From contig NZ_QGGL01000012.1 of the NCBI RefSeq assembly GCF_003148565.1, positions 84,187 to 148,186 on the forward strand: 64,000 nt of DNA. Direction: 5' to 3'. Shown here in pieces: positions 33,367 through 41,389 of the stretch (positions within the stretch are counted from its first letter, which is position 1; every line of letters starts with the position of its first letter). The translations under genes and the position numbers were made by a program. Under the pieces are notes generated by a model. That model was not told where the DNA came from and did not search any database. It saw nothing but the letters and a program-made list of their open reading frames with translations. The stretch is from Tumebacillus permanentifrigoris. Lineage in GTDB: Bacteria; Bacillota; Bacilli; Tumebacillales; Tumebacillaceae.

Positions 33367-34551
33367 TCACGGTCCGGTGGAAAACTGGTCGATCTGCCAA
33401 GGCGCGTCCTTGGTTTCCCTGACGACGGTGACAAATCGAGTCCCCCCCGGCACGGTCACTTGATAGACTTTCGCCTCTGCTGGCACGCGGTTGTGTGCTT
33501 TCGAGGCTGGCGAGACATCAGGCGCAGGCAACGCAGTTGCTTTGACTTGCACGTCAGAGGTTTGAAGGCCCCGTTGCACAGGCAATCCAAAACTCGGGTT
33601 CGAAGTCGGGAACAACTGATTGCGTTCCACCCCTGCGAGGTTGAGGTTCACCAAGTACCATTGCGAGATCATCCCGGACATCGATTGCACATCCTCTCGC
33701 GCGCTGGCATCGGCGTATTGAACCAACAACTCTTCTGGTGTGCGTGTGCGCATCTCGGGCGTGATGTTTTCCAGCTTTTGCGTTTGCACCCACTCAGCCC
33801 ACGGCACATGGGTGATCTCGCCAAAGTGCTTGTTGTCCAGCGAGAGCAGTTCGCCGGTGTTCGCCAGCCGCTGCCAAGCCCCGATCACTTGTGACCCGCC
33901 CGCGACGAGGAACACCGCCTCCTGATCCGTCGCCGCTTGCAGGGGAACGATGTAGGCGCTGAGATCATCACGCGTGCGATACGGTGCCAGATCCAAGGAA
34001 GCCTGTTGCGCGAACACGTTGACGTATTGGAAGAACGGACTCAACTTGTCTTCGAATATACCGTTTTCGTTCGTCGCGGCGATGGTGACGTGCTCCACCA
34101 GCGCCCACTGCTTGATCTGATCGCTGTGCGGCGTGTGATGGTATTCGGACAAGTACTCCTGAATCTGCTGTTCCACTGGTTTGGTGGAAGCGATCGGCGT
34201 CGGGGGTGTCGGGTTCGGTTGAAGTCCCGCCGGCGGTGACGTCTGTGTCGCTGGTTGCAACAGCCCCGGCACTTGGGTCACCGCCAGCGCGAGGCAGGCT
34301 GCGACCGCTGTGACAGATAGCCACTTGGTGTACCGACGGCGCTGTTGGTTCCGAATCACCGCTTCCATCTCCGCGCGCGCTGGCAACAGCGAGCGGGTCG
34401 GTCGCGGGATCTCGACGCCCTCTGCGGCGATCCCCAACTCATACAACGTCGCTTGCTCGGCGCGACAACGCACACAGGTTTTCAGATGGAGTTGCACATC
34501 TGGCGTGATCTCACCACACCACAGCAACTCTTGAATGTCTTTGCAGTTCAC
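33367..34551 (-). CDS. Membrane anti-sigma factor with zinc-binding N-terminus
   Basis: This protein has 394 residues. The N-terminal anti-sigma domain has the ZAS motif H22-x3-C26-x2-C29 (HLKTCVRC). One transmembrane helix (about residues 78-95; LSVTAVAACLALAV) follows, then a long Pro/Thr linker and an extracellular domain of about 270 residues. The C-terminus (VYQVTVPGGTRFVTVVRETKD) is a DUF-like beta domain. It starts with GTG overlapping the sigma factor stop by 4 bases, the classic coupled sigma/anti-sigma arrangement. It presumably holds the sigma factor at the membrane until an envelope signal. Confidence 0.88.
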   Translation of the reverse strand: MNCKDIQELLWCGEITPDVQLHLKTCVRCRAEQATLYELGIAAEGVEIPRPTRSLLPARAEMEAVIRNQQRRRYTKWLSVTAVAACLALAVTQVPGLLQPATQTSPPAGLQPNPTPPTPIASTKPVEQQIQEYLSEYHHTPHSDQIKQWALVEHVTIAATNENGIFEDKLSPFFQYVNVFAQQASLDLAPYRTRDDLSAYIVPLQAATDQEAVFLVAGGSQVIGAWQRLANTGELLSLDNKHFGEITHVPWAEWVQTQKLENITPEMRTRTPEELLVQYADASAREDVQSMSGMISQWYLVNLNLAGVERNQLFPTSNPSFGLPVQRGLQTSDVQVKATALPAPDVSPASKAHNRVPAEAKVYQVTVPGGTRFVTVVRETKDAPWQIDQFSTGP

Positions 34552-35069
34552 AGCACATCACCTCCCACTGGAAGCAAATTCTCGCGCAGCCTGTCCCGCA
34601 GTCGGAACAGCCGCGTCTTGACCGTCGCTTCCTTCATCTCCAACAAGTCTGCCACTTCCTTCACCGACATGTCCTGCTCAAAGCGCAGGAAGAAGATCTG
34701 CCGGTCGACCTCAGGCACATCCTTCAACATCCGCTGCACCGATAGCTTCAAGGACACGCCGCCTTCAAACCCATCTGACGTCGAGGAAGATTCGGTGATC
34801 TCTACCAATTCGACGTGTTTTTTCTTGCGCAAGGAATCCCGCTGGGTGTTCATCACGATGCGGTAGATCCAAGATTGCAACGCACAGTCTCCGCGATAGG
34901 CATGCAGATGGCGGCATACTTTGACCAGCGTATCCTGCGCCAAGTCTTCCGCATCTTGACGGTGACCTGTCAGGTGATAGCTAACCCGGTAGACGAACGG
35001 CTCCAACTCGCGCAGAAACTCGGTCATCGCGTCTGCGCTTTGCAACGCGCGCTGAATTTGATGCTCCAC
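34548..35069 (-). CDS. ECF-family RNA polymerase sigma factor
   Basis: This 173-residue sigma factor has region 2 (GHRQDAEDLAQDTLVKV, RGDCALQSWIYRI) and region 4 (DRQIFFLRFEQDMSVKEVADLL, ATVKTRLFRLRDRL) complete. Region 1 and region 3 are missing, as in the ECF class. The GTG start lies after AAAGGGGTG. It is the first gene of a sigma/anti-sigma operon. A candidate autoregulatory promoter (TGAATC-17-CGTCTA) sits at 35107-35135. The regulon is unknown. Confidence 0.93.
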   Translation of the reverse strand: MEHQIQRALQSADAMTEFLRELEPFVYRVSYHLTGHRQDAEDLAQDTLVKVCRHLHAYRGDCALQSWIYRIVMNTQRDSLRKKKHVELVEITESSSTSDGFEGGVSLKLSVQRMLKDVPEVDRQIFFLRFEQDMSVKEVADLLEMKEATVKTRLFRLRDRLRENLLPVGGDVL

Positions 35070-35106
35070 CTGCTCACCCCTTTCTCGTTACGCCTTCTTG
35101 TAACAT

Positions 35107-35135
35107 TAGACGCAGAACAACAACAACAGGATTCA
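35107..35135 (-). promoter_or_regulatory. Candidate ECF-type autoregulatory promoter
   Basis: On the minus strand, TGAATC and CGTCTA are separated by 17 bases, most of it a (TGT)n tract. It resembles the TGAAAC/CGTA signature of envelope-stress ECF promoters. It ends about 38 bases before the sigma gene start. Confidence 0.5.
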
Positions 35136-35143
35136 CAGCTCGC

Positions 35144-35182
35144 AAAAAAAGCACCCCACCGCTTCCGGTCGGGTGCTTTTTC
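35144..35182. terminator. Terminator of the amphi-Trp protein gene
   Basis: AAAAGCACCC/GGGTGCTTTT stem with A-run and T-run flanks. Confidence 0.85.
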
Positions 35183-35196
35183 GTATGTATTACCCC

Positions 35197-35550
35197 TTAT
35201 TCCTTCGCTCGATGCTCATCCGGACAGCTTGGCAGATCGAGCGGTGTGGGGTGGTCCGATTCGCCTGGCAGGATGTCGAGATCCTCTTCTTCGAGATCCT
35301 CTGGTTCACCGGCCATCGATTGGTCGGACGAATTGTCCACCCAACTCAATTTCAAAGTCAAGGCGTGTTCGTTGCCTTCCTTTCGATAATCCTGACGCAC
35401 GTATAGGACGTTCGCGACGCTGATCGGCAGACCGTCCAGCGAGACGATGTTCTCCGAATCGATCTGGTTCGCCCACTGGCGCAACAAGTCTGCCACCTCA
35501 CTGGCGGACATCACGTCGCGGCGTTTGATCTTGATCTCCGACTTTCTCAT
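35197..35550 (-). CDS. Amphi-Trp domain-like protein with acidic tail
   Basis: This protein has 117 residues. The first 75 resemble the amphi-Trp domain (RKSEIKIKRRDVMSASE, VADLLRQWANQI, LTLKLSWVD), a small alpha/beta fold of unknown function. The last 40 residues are acidic and disordered (GEPEDLEEEDLDI). It is probably cytosolic. The ATG follows AGGAGGGAT at good spacing. It lies 41 bases downstream of the second histidine kinase stop on the same strand, so co-transcription is possible. Confidence 0.7.
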   Translation of the reverse strand: MRKSEIKIKRRDVMSASEVADLLRQWANQIDSENIVSLDGLPISVANVLYVRQDYRKEGNEHALTLKLSWVDNSSDQSMAGEPEDLEEEDLDILPGESDHPTPLDLPSCPDEHRAKE

Positions 35551-35591
35551 CAGACATCCCTCCTGCCTCTAGTCTACCCCAACCGAACGGC

Positions 35592-37376
35592 TCAGGAATA
35601 CGGCAGTTGGATCGTAAACGTACTTCCGTCACCGGTGTTCGACGTGACATGAATCGTCCCGTTGTGACCCTCGATGATTCGGTGCGAGACGGCGAGCCCC
35701 AGACCGGTGCCGTTGGCTTTGCGCGTGTAGAACGGTTCAAAGATCCGCTCGATCACTTCCTTGTCCATCCCTACGCCGGTGTCGCGGAAGTGTACGGCCA
35801 CGTGCGAGATGCAATTCTGCAACTCCACTTCCAGCCGACCGCCCTCGCTCATCGCATCGAAGGCATTGTTGGTGACATTGAGGAATACCTGCAACAATTG
35901 GTCGCGGTCGATGGCGACCGCACCGCTCAAACTCTGAGCCTGAATCACCGACAACTCGACATTTTGCATGATCGCTTGTGGTTGGATCAACGCGACGAGA
36001 TCATCGATCAACACGTGCAAGGAATCGATCTTGAGCTTCGGCGCACTCGGCTTGGCGATCATCAAGAAATCGGTGATGATCTCATTGGCGCGGTCGATCT
36101 CCGGGATGACGACTTCCTTGAGCTGACGAATCTTCGGATCGGGAGAGTCCTTGGGCAATAGTTGCAAAAACCCCTTCGCGGTGGTGAGCGGGTTGCGGAT
36201 CTCATGGGCGATCCCGGCCGCAAACTTGCCCAGCACAGAGAACTTCTCCGCACGGCGCACCTGTTCTTCGAGGAAGAGGCGGTCGGTCAAGTCTTCGAAC
36301 ATCCCGATCGCAAACAGCACTTCTCCGTCCTCGCCCTTCAAGGAACGCGTCGACGTCTTCAAGATCCGCTCGACCCCGTCGGACGAGCGCACCGTCTGCT
36401 GGATGTCGGTGAAGGGATTCCCCGTCGCCAACGTCTCATGCAGCAGGCTCAGATGATCGTCCATCTGCAATTTTTCCAAGAACAGCGATCCGCTGCGATT
36501 GATGATCTCCGAACGCGGGATGTCGAACAACTGCTCTGCGCGCGAGTTAAACGTCGTGATGATGTTATCCTTGTCGAGGATGACCAAGCCCTCGGTCATC
36601 GCGTTAAAAATAAACTCCGTCTGTGCCTGCAAGATGCGGTAAAACTCCAGCTCGCGCACGATCGGATAGCCGATCAAGATCGACCCGCGTCCGTCGGAGA
36701 GCGGGATCGCTTCCTGGGTCACCCAGATCTTTTTGCCTGAAAGCGAGTAGCCAGGGAACGGCAGCAGGTTGTCAAAGCGGTGGCCGATGATGTCGTCCTT
36801 GTCCACTTCCATCAACTCGCACGCGGTGCGGTTCGCATAGGTTAACAGCCCGTTCTCATCATAGGTGAGGATCGAGTTCGGGATGCTGTCGAGGACGATC
36901 TCCAGATTCTGCAGATGCGTCTCTTCCATTTTGCGTTCGCGAATCGTCACATACCGCTCCAGCAGTTCGGAATTGTTCACGCCGAGCAATTGCAAGGCGC
37001 TGTCCATCGTGTCATACGCATCGCCGACGAGACCGCCGATGCGGTCCACCTCGCGGACCACACCAAAAATGATCCGTCGCATGCCGTCGAGCACTTCCTT
37101 AACATCTTCCAACACACATCCGTGATCTCCCATCAGATCACCAAGCTCGGCGTATGCGGGGTGCAAGTCTAGCGCACTGCCAGTACCCGCGAAGATGCGT
37201 TCGATCAACCACCTTGTAAATTCTCGTATCGGAGCAGCCAGCAAGCTCGATCGTGCAAACTCTTCTTGCTGTGCGGCATGATCGATCATCACTTCTAACT
37301 GGTCGCGTACAAATCCATTCAACTCGATTTGGCTCAAGATCTCACCAACCTTGCGTTGTGTGTAATTCGTCCCCAC
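35592..37376 (-). CDS. Soluble PAS-PAS sensor histidine kinase (sporulation-type)
   Basis: This is a 594-residue cytosolic kinase. An N-terminal helical sensor region (about residues 1-150) precedes two PAS domains (about 155-255 and 260-375). The HisKA motif is GIAHEIRNPLT. The HATPase domain has N box NVTNNAFDAM, DTGVGM and GTGLGLAVSHR. No transmembrane helix is seen. The architecture resembles KinA-like or NtrB-like kinases that start a phosphorelay. No response regulator is adjacent. The GTG start follows AAGGGAAGAA. Confidence 0.88.
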   Translation of the reverse strand: MGTNYTQRKVGEILSQIELNGFVRDQLEVMIDHAAQQEEFARSSLLAAPIREFTRWLIERIFAGTGSALDLHPAYAELGDLMGDHGCVLEDVKEVLDGMRRIIFGVVREVDRIGGLVGDAYDTMDSALQLLGVNNSELLERYVTIRERKMEETHLQNLEIVLDSIPNSILTYDENGLLTYANRTACELMEVDKDDIIGHRFDNLLPFPGYSLSGKKIWVTQEAIPLSDGRGSILIGYPIVRELEFYRILQAQTEFIFNAMTEGLVILDKDNIITTFNSRAEQLFDIPRSEIINRSGSLFLEKLQMDDHLSLLHETLATGNPFTDIQQTVRSSDGVERILKTSTRSLKGEDGEVLFAIGMFEDLTDRLFLEEQVRRAEKFSVLGKFAAGIAHEIRNPLTTAKGFLQLLPKDSPDPKIRQLKEVVIPEIDRANEIITDFLMIAKPSAPKLKIDSLHVLIDDLVALIQPQAIMQNVELSVIQAQSLSGAVAIDRDQLLQVFLNVTNNAFDAMSEGGRLEVELQNCISHVAVHFRDTGVGMDKEVIERIFEPFYTRKANGTGLGLAVSHRIIEGHNGTIHVTSNTGDGSTFTIQLPYS

Positions 37377-37441
37377 TTCTTCCCTTTTTCATTTCGGCAC
37401 TTGGATGCATTTTCCTGCTTCATCTTTAAAATTGTGACTTC

Positions 37442-37476
37442 AAAAAGAAAAGACCCAAGCAACAAAGCTTGGGTCC
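37442..37476 (-). terminator. Terminator of the leucyl aminopeptidase gene
   Basis: GACCCAAGC/GCTTGGGTC stem with a 6-base loop, followed on the minus strand by a T-rich tail. Confidence 0.85.
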
Positions 37477-37497
37477 TCTGGTCATTTCGTAGAAAAA

Positions 37498-38949
37498 TTA
37501 TTGAGCCAGCGTCTCTGCGAGTTGGATCAGCGTGCGGGTCGAGAACGCGGTACCGCCATTGATCGTGTAGCCCTTGGTCGAAGTCGCACGGGACATGTTC
37601 GCCATGTCGATGTGACAGAAAGGCACATCGTCCGCAAAAGCCGCGATGAACACGCCACCTGCAATCGCGCCTGCATTGCGCCCAGAGTAGTTGATGTAGT
37701 CCGCGACTTTGGAGTCGATCAACTCTTGGTACTCCTCATAGTTCGGGAGCGTCCAGAGTTTCTCGCCGACCGCTGCACCCGCTTGGCGCACTTGCTCGAC
37801 AAAAGCGTCGTCGTTGCCGTACAACGACCCCGCCGCATACCCGAGCGCGGCGACGATTGCGCCCGTCAGCGTCGCCGTATCGACGATGCGGGTTGCGCCA
37901 AGGTGTTTGGCATACGCCACACCGTCCGCGAGCACCAGACGTCCTTCGCAGTCGGTGTCGATCATTTCGACCGTCTTGCCATTGAACGCCACGGCGACAT
38001 CGCCTGGCTTGAAGGCGCGACCGGAGATCATGTTCTCAGCAATCGTCAGCACGCCGATGGCATTGAGCTTGAGTTTCTTGCGAGCGATCGCTTGCATCGC
38101 CCCGAGCACGCAAGCAGCTCCCCCCATGTCGGTGTGCATGTTCGGCATGCCCGCTTCCGGCTTGATGATGTAGCCGCCGGTGTCGAACGTGATGCCTTTG
38201 CCCACCAGACCGAGCACTTCCTTGGATTCCGGGGCGCCTTCGTAGCGCAACACGACGAGGCGCGGCGGGATATCGGAGCCGACCCCGACGGCCAGCAACA
38301 GGTTCAAGCCCAGTTCCTTCAATTGTTGCTCGTCGAGAACTTCAACTTTCAGCCCTTCGGACTGCCCAACTTCCTGCGCTTTTTGGGCAAAAATCACCGG
38401 ATCGAGCAAATTCGCCGGCATGTTCACATAGTCGCGGGCGAGGTTGGTCGCTTCGGCATGGATTTGTGCGGCTTCCACCGCTGCAGCGATGTCCCCGTTC
38501 GAGAGCACCTGCAGGTGAGTGAAGCGCTTGTCTTCCTCCGGCTTGGACTTGTGCGCGGCGTAGACGTAGCGACCGAGCAACAGACCTTCCACAGTTGCCT
38601 GCGCGAACTCATCGGAGAACGGCAGCACCGCGACGGTGTGCCCCTTCACCGCACGCGCGGCAGACCCGGCTGCCTCGCGGATTTTTTCCGCATCGAGCTT
38701 GTCAGATTCGCCCAAGCCGACGAGGAACAGGTGCTTGGCTTGTAGACGGCCGCTGGTGCGCACATGCGCGACAGAGCCGTTTTTGCCTGCCAATTCGTGG
38801 TCGGTGTGCATGGCGGTCAGTTCGCCGCCCAGTTGCGCATCCAAGGCCGCGAGTTGCGGTGCCAGCGTCTCCGCCTTCGTGTAAAAGACGATCAAGGAAT
38901 CGGTTGTAACCGCTTCCAAATTTGTATGGGTATGTACAGATAGGTTCAT
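37498..38949 (-). CDS. pepA: Leucyl aminopeptidase (M17 family)
   Basis: This 483-residue cytosolic exopeptidase removes N-terminal Leu and other residues using two metal ions. The family motifs are VGKGITFDTGGY (catalytic Lys), HTDMGGAACVLGAMQA and the signature DTDCEGRLVLADG. The last is a Cys variant of the usual NTDAEGRL, leaving the metal Asp and Glu and the catalytic Arg intact. A longer frame to 39183 overlaps the upstream gene. ATG 38949 follows AAGGAGG. Terminator at 37442-37476. Confidence 0.95.
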   Translation of the reverse strand: MNLSVHTHTNLEAVTTDSLIVFYTKAETLAPQLAALDAQLGGELTAMHTDHELAGKNGSVAHVRTSGRLQAKHLFLVGLGESDKLDAEKIREAAGSAARAVKGHTVAVLPFSDEFAQATVEGLLLGRYVYAAHKSKPEEDKRFTHLQVLSNGDIAAAVEAAQIHAEATNLARDYVNMPANLLDPVIFAQKAQEVGQSEGLKVEVLDEQQLKELGLNLLLAVGVGSDIPPRLVVLRYEGAPESKEVLGLVGKGITFDTGGYIIKPEAGMPNMHTDMGGAACVLGAMQAIARKKLKLNAIGVLTIAENMISGRAFKPGDVAVAFNGKTVEMIDTDCEGRLVLADGVAYAKHLGATRIVDTATLTGAIVAALGYAAGSLYGNDDAFVEQVRQAGAAVGEKLWTLPNYEEYQELIDSKVADYINYSGRNAGAIAGGVFIAAFADDVPFCHIDMANMSRATSTKGYTINGGTAFSTRTLIQLAETLAQ

Positions 38950-39002
38950 CAAAAAGGCCTCCTTCTTGCTTGTCTCCCCAGTATACAACACTGGTTGGAT
39001 TT

Positions 39003-39218
39003 TTACGATTCGTCGGTGAACAGTTTGCTCGCCAACGCCTCGACCGCACGGCGGCGCTTGGCGGTCTCCGCAGCGTCGACCTCTGTCGCCACCCGCACCA
39101 CATCGCCTTCCACCGCATCGGCTGGCAACAAGGCTCGCGGAAAATCGAAGACCTGACGCCCAGCAAACTCCAATACCGCCCATTGTTCGCCCACAAAATG
39201 ATCAATGATACAACGCAT
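39003..39218 (-). CDS. DUF3006-family small protein
   Basis: This 71-residue protein fits the DUF3006 pattern (CIIDHFVGEQWAVLEF, FDFPRALLPADAVEGDVVRV). Family members usually accompany secreted metallo-hydrolases of the ComEC/Rec2 type. Here it is divergent from one at 39392, with 173 bases between. Its stop lies 53 bases upstream of pepA on the same strand, so pepA may be read through from it. Function is unknown. Confidence 0.8.
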   Translation of the reverse strand: MRCIIDHFVGEQWAVLEFAGRQVFDFPRALLPADAVEGDVVRVATEVDAAETAKRRRAVEALASKLFTDES

Positions 39219-39391
39219 GTCCGCGACACCTCCAAACTGATTTTAACACAAGAGCATCTCTCATCGAAAAATGTTACGAAAAGACAACCAATCATTCACA
39301 TAAATAGTTGTATTATTTAGTTTGTCTGTATTATAGTGAAATAGGCAATTGTCTATGAAAAAACAGAAAATACTGGGAGGCAACAACAGAC

Positions 39392-40294
39392 ATGAACTTG
39401 TTCAAGAAGATGGGCTTCTGGTCACGCACCGCCGTGGCCGCACTGGCACTGACGTTTCTCGCAGGCGTAACCGCAGCCGGCACCACCGTAACGGCCAAAC
39501 CGGCGCTCGCCGCCACCAACATGCTGGTCCACTACATCGATGTCGGACAAGCAGACTCCGCCCTGATCCAACTTCCGAACGGCCAAAACATGGTGATCGA
39601 CGCTGGCAACAACGCCGATGCCACCCTCGTGGTGAACTACCTGAAAGCCAAAGGGGTCACCAAAGTTGACTACGTGATCGGGACACACCCGGACGAAGAC
39701 CACATCGGCGGCCTTGACGCTGTCATCAACAACTTTACGATCGGCAAAGTCTTCATGCCGGCTCGCACCTCTACCACGCAAACCTACAACGACGTCCTGA
39801 CCGCTGTGGCCAACAAAGGTCTGACCGTCACGACCGCGAAATCAGGCGTCTCCCTATTCAATACGACCGCGAACACGAAAACGCTGGAAGCGCACTTCGT
39901 CGCTCCGGTGAAAACCACGTACACCACCAACAACAACTGGTCGGGCGTTGTCCGTCTCGTGTACGGAACCACGACCTTCCTGTTCTCGGGCGATGCGGAA
40001 ACCCAAGCGGAAACCGACATGGTCGCATCGGGTCAAACCCTCTCCGCGAACATCCTGAAAGTTGGACACCACGGCTCGAACACTTCGAGCACGGACGCGT
40101 ACCTCGACAAAGTAAAACCGCAAGCGGCGATCATCTCCTGCGGCTTGAACAACAGCTACGGTCACCCGGCCCAGACCACGATCGACAAGTTGAAAGCACG
40201 CGGCATCAAGATCTACCGCACCGACTTGCAAGGTGGTTTCGTCTTCACCTCGACCGGCTCTGCTTGGAGCGCGGACAAGTCTCCTTGGTTCTAA
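39392..40294 (+). CDS. Secreted metallo-beta-lactamase-fold hydrolase (ComEC/Rec2-like)
   Basis: This 300-residue exported protein has a signal peptide (AALALTFLAGVTAAGTTV..., probable cleavage near residue 41). It resembles the hydrolase domain of ComEC without the channel. The metal motif THPDEDHIGG (HxDxDH) and the later KVGHHGSNTSS and NNSYGHP are intact. Candidate substrates are extracellular nucleic acid or phosphodiesters. The ATG follows GGGAGG. It has its own terminator, and the DUF3006 gene is divergent. Confidence 0.88.
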   Translation: MNLFKKMGFWSRTAVAALALTFLAGVTAAGTTVTAKPALAATNMLVHYIDVGQADSALIQLPNGQNMVIDAGNNADATLVVNYLKAKGVTKVDYVIGTHPDEDHIGGLDAVINNFTIGKVFMPARTSTTQTYNDVLTAVANKGLTVTTAKSGVSLFNTTANTKTLEAHFVAPVKTTYTTNNNWSGVVRLVYGTTTFLFSGDAETQAETDMVASGQTLSANILKVGHHGSNTSSTDAYLDKVKPQAAIISCGLNNSYGHPAQTTIDKLKARGIKIYRTDLQGGFVFTSTGSAWSADKSPWF

Positions 40295-40319
40295 GAAATC
40301 TGCTATACTGATAAGAAAC

Positions 40320-40358
40320 AACAAAGAGAGCCGAATTCGGCTCTCTTGTGTTTTTTTA
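40320..40358 (+). terminator. Terminator of the secreted hydrolase gene
   Basis: A perfect palindrome AGAGAGCCGAATTCGGCTCTCT, then GTG and seven T. Confidence 0.88.
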
Positions 40359-40400
40359 TCGAAAAAACGGTCATACACTATCTGCAGGAGGTGGCCCGTC

Positions 40401-40643
40401 ATGAATCAGAAAAAATCAGACAACCGCGAAGCGATGCAAGCCTTTGGACTGGTCTCGATGATCGGGGTTGATATGGCGTCATGCACCGTGGGTGGCGTGT
40501 TTTTGGGCAAGTGGTTGGACTCGCTATGGGGCACAACTCCGTGGATGTTGCTGGTGGGGATCTTGCTCGGTCTGACCGCCGGAATCCTCGGTGTGGTGAA
40601 ATTGCTTTCCAAGTTCGGCCCGGAGGCCGGCACGAAGAAGTGA
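40401..40643 (+). CDS. AtpZ/AtpI-like small membrane protein
   Basis: This 80-residue protein has two transmembrane helices (AFGLVSMIGVDMASCTVGGVFLGKWL; WMLLVGILLGLTAGILGVVKLL) and the AtpZ/AtpI pattern of a GxxLGxxLD hairpin. Such proteins help assemble or stabilise F-type ATP synthase. No atp genes lie in the window, so it is an orphan copy. ATG 40401 follows GCAGGAGGTGG. The long upstream frame to 40233 is the tail of the previous region and not coding. Confidence 0.8.
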   Translation: MNQKKSDNREAMQAFGLVSMIGVDMASCTVGGVFLGKWLDSLWGTTPWMLLVGILLGLTAGILGVVKLLSKFGPEAGTKK

Positions 40644-40647
40644 AGGT

Positions 40648-41229
40648 TTAGGTTTCTTTATTAAAACGATTGTTTTTCAAGACCTCGTCAAGCCGTTGCA
40701 ACTCTTCGGTGAAGGAGCGCAAGCGTTCTGACGATTCCTGTTCCCGTTCCGTGTCGCCGTCGCGTTTGGCGTTTGCGTATTCATCCAGTTCCCTATAGAT
40801 GTGTCCCATCAAAATCTCACGACTGAGCCGCAGGTCGAAGTCGGTGGCGAGTTTCCGTTCTTGGAACGGGCCGTCGTCCATGACAATCCCATTGAGGTAC
40901 AGCGTGCGATACAATTCCCCCCGAATCGTCTGGTATTTCTCCCCTCGCAACTGCAGGTCGGTGATCAGGAAATCGATCATCTTGACCATCCTACCATCGC
41001 TTTTTTTCACCCGCATGTATTCGATCAGCACATGCAGGGACTTCCCATTCTCATACATGTAAAAAATCACTTCGTCATCCTTCAGAAACAGGTGGAAGAT
41101 CAAGGTCTTGCCCTTGCCCTTCTCTTCCATCTGAATGCCCGATCGAGCAACCCGCGCCTTCCATTGGTCAACTTGGGCACGGGTCGTCTCGCCTGAAATG
41201 TTGCGGTAGATCACGATCTGGTTTTCCAT
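40648..41229 (-). CDS. Hypothetical cytosolic protein
   Basis: This is an unrecognised 193-residue protein. The N-terminal half is beta-rich (IVIYRNISGETTRAQVDQWK, FHLFLKDDEVIFYMYEN). The C-terminal half is charged helix (LRLSREILMGHIYREL; ERLRSFTEELQRLDEVL). There is no signal or membrane segment. ATG 41229 follows GAAGGAGGG. The stop is 4 bases from the AtpZ-like stop on the opposite strand, so the two genes converge almost without gap and no terminator is seen between them. Confidence 0.65.
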   Translation of the reverse strand: MENQIVIYRNISGETTRAQVDQWKARVARSGIQMEEKGKGKTLIFHLFLKDDEVIFYMYENGKSLHVLIEYMRVKKSDGRMVKMIDFLITDLQLRGEKYQTIRGELYRTLYLNGIVMDDGPFQERKLATDFDLRLSREILMGHIYRELDEYANAKRDGDTEREQESSERLRSFTEELQRLDEVLKNNRFNKET

Positions 41230-41349
41230 CAGCCGACCACCCTCCTTCGTGCCCTTTTTGGAGTCAAGGAGTTTTCGTGTGTGTAGTACCAACAATATAT
41301 GCGCGGAGTCTGCGTTTTTGTTAGGGATTTTTTGTCCCGACTTTTTGCA

Positions 41350-41387
41350 CATAGGAAAGGCCGCTCGCAGGGATGCGAGCGGCCTTG
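41350..41387 (-). terminator. Hairpin just downstream of the LCP gene
   Basis: AAGGCCGCTCGC pairs perfectly with GCGAGCGGCCTT. The T-tract on the minus side is short, so termination may be incomplete. Confidence 0.65.
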
Positions 41388-41389
41388 GT

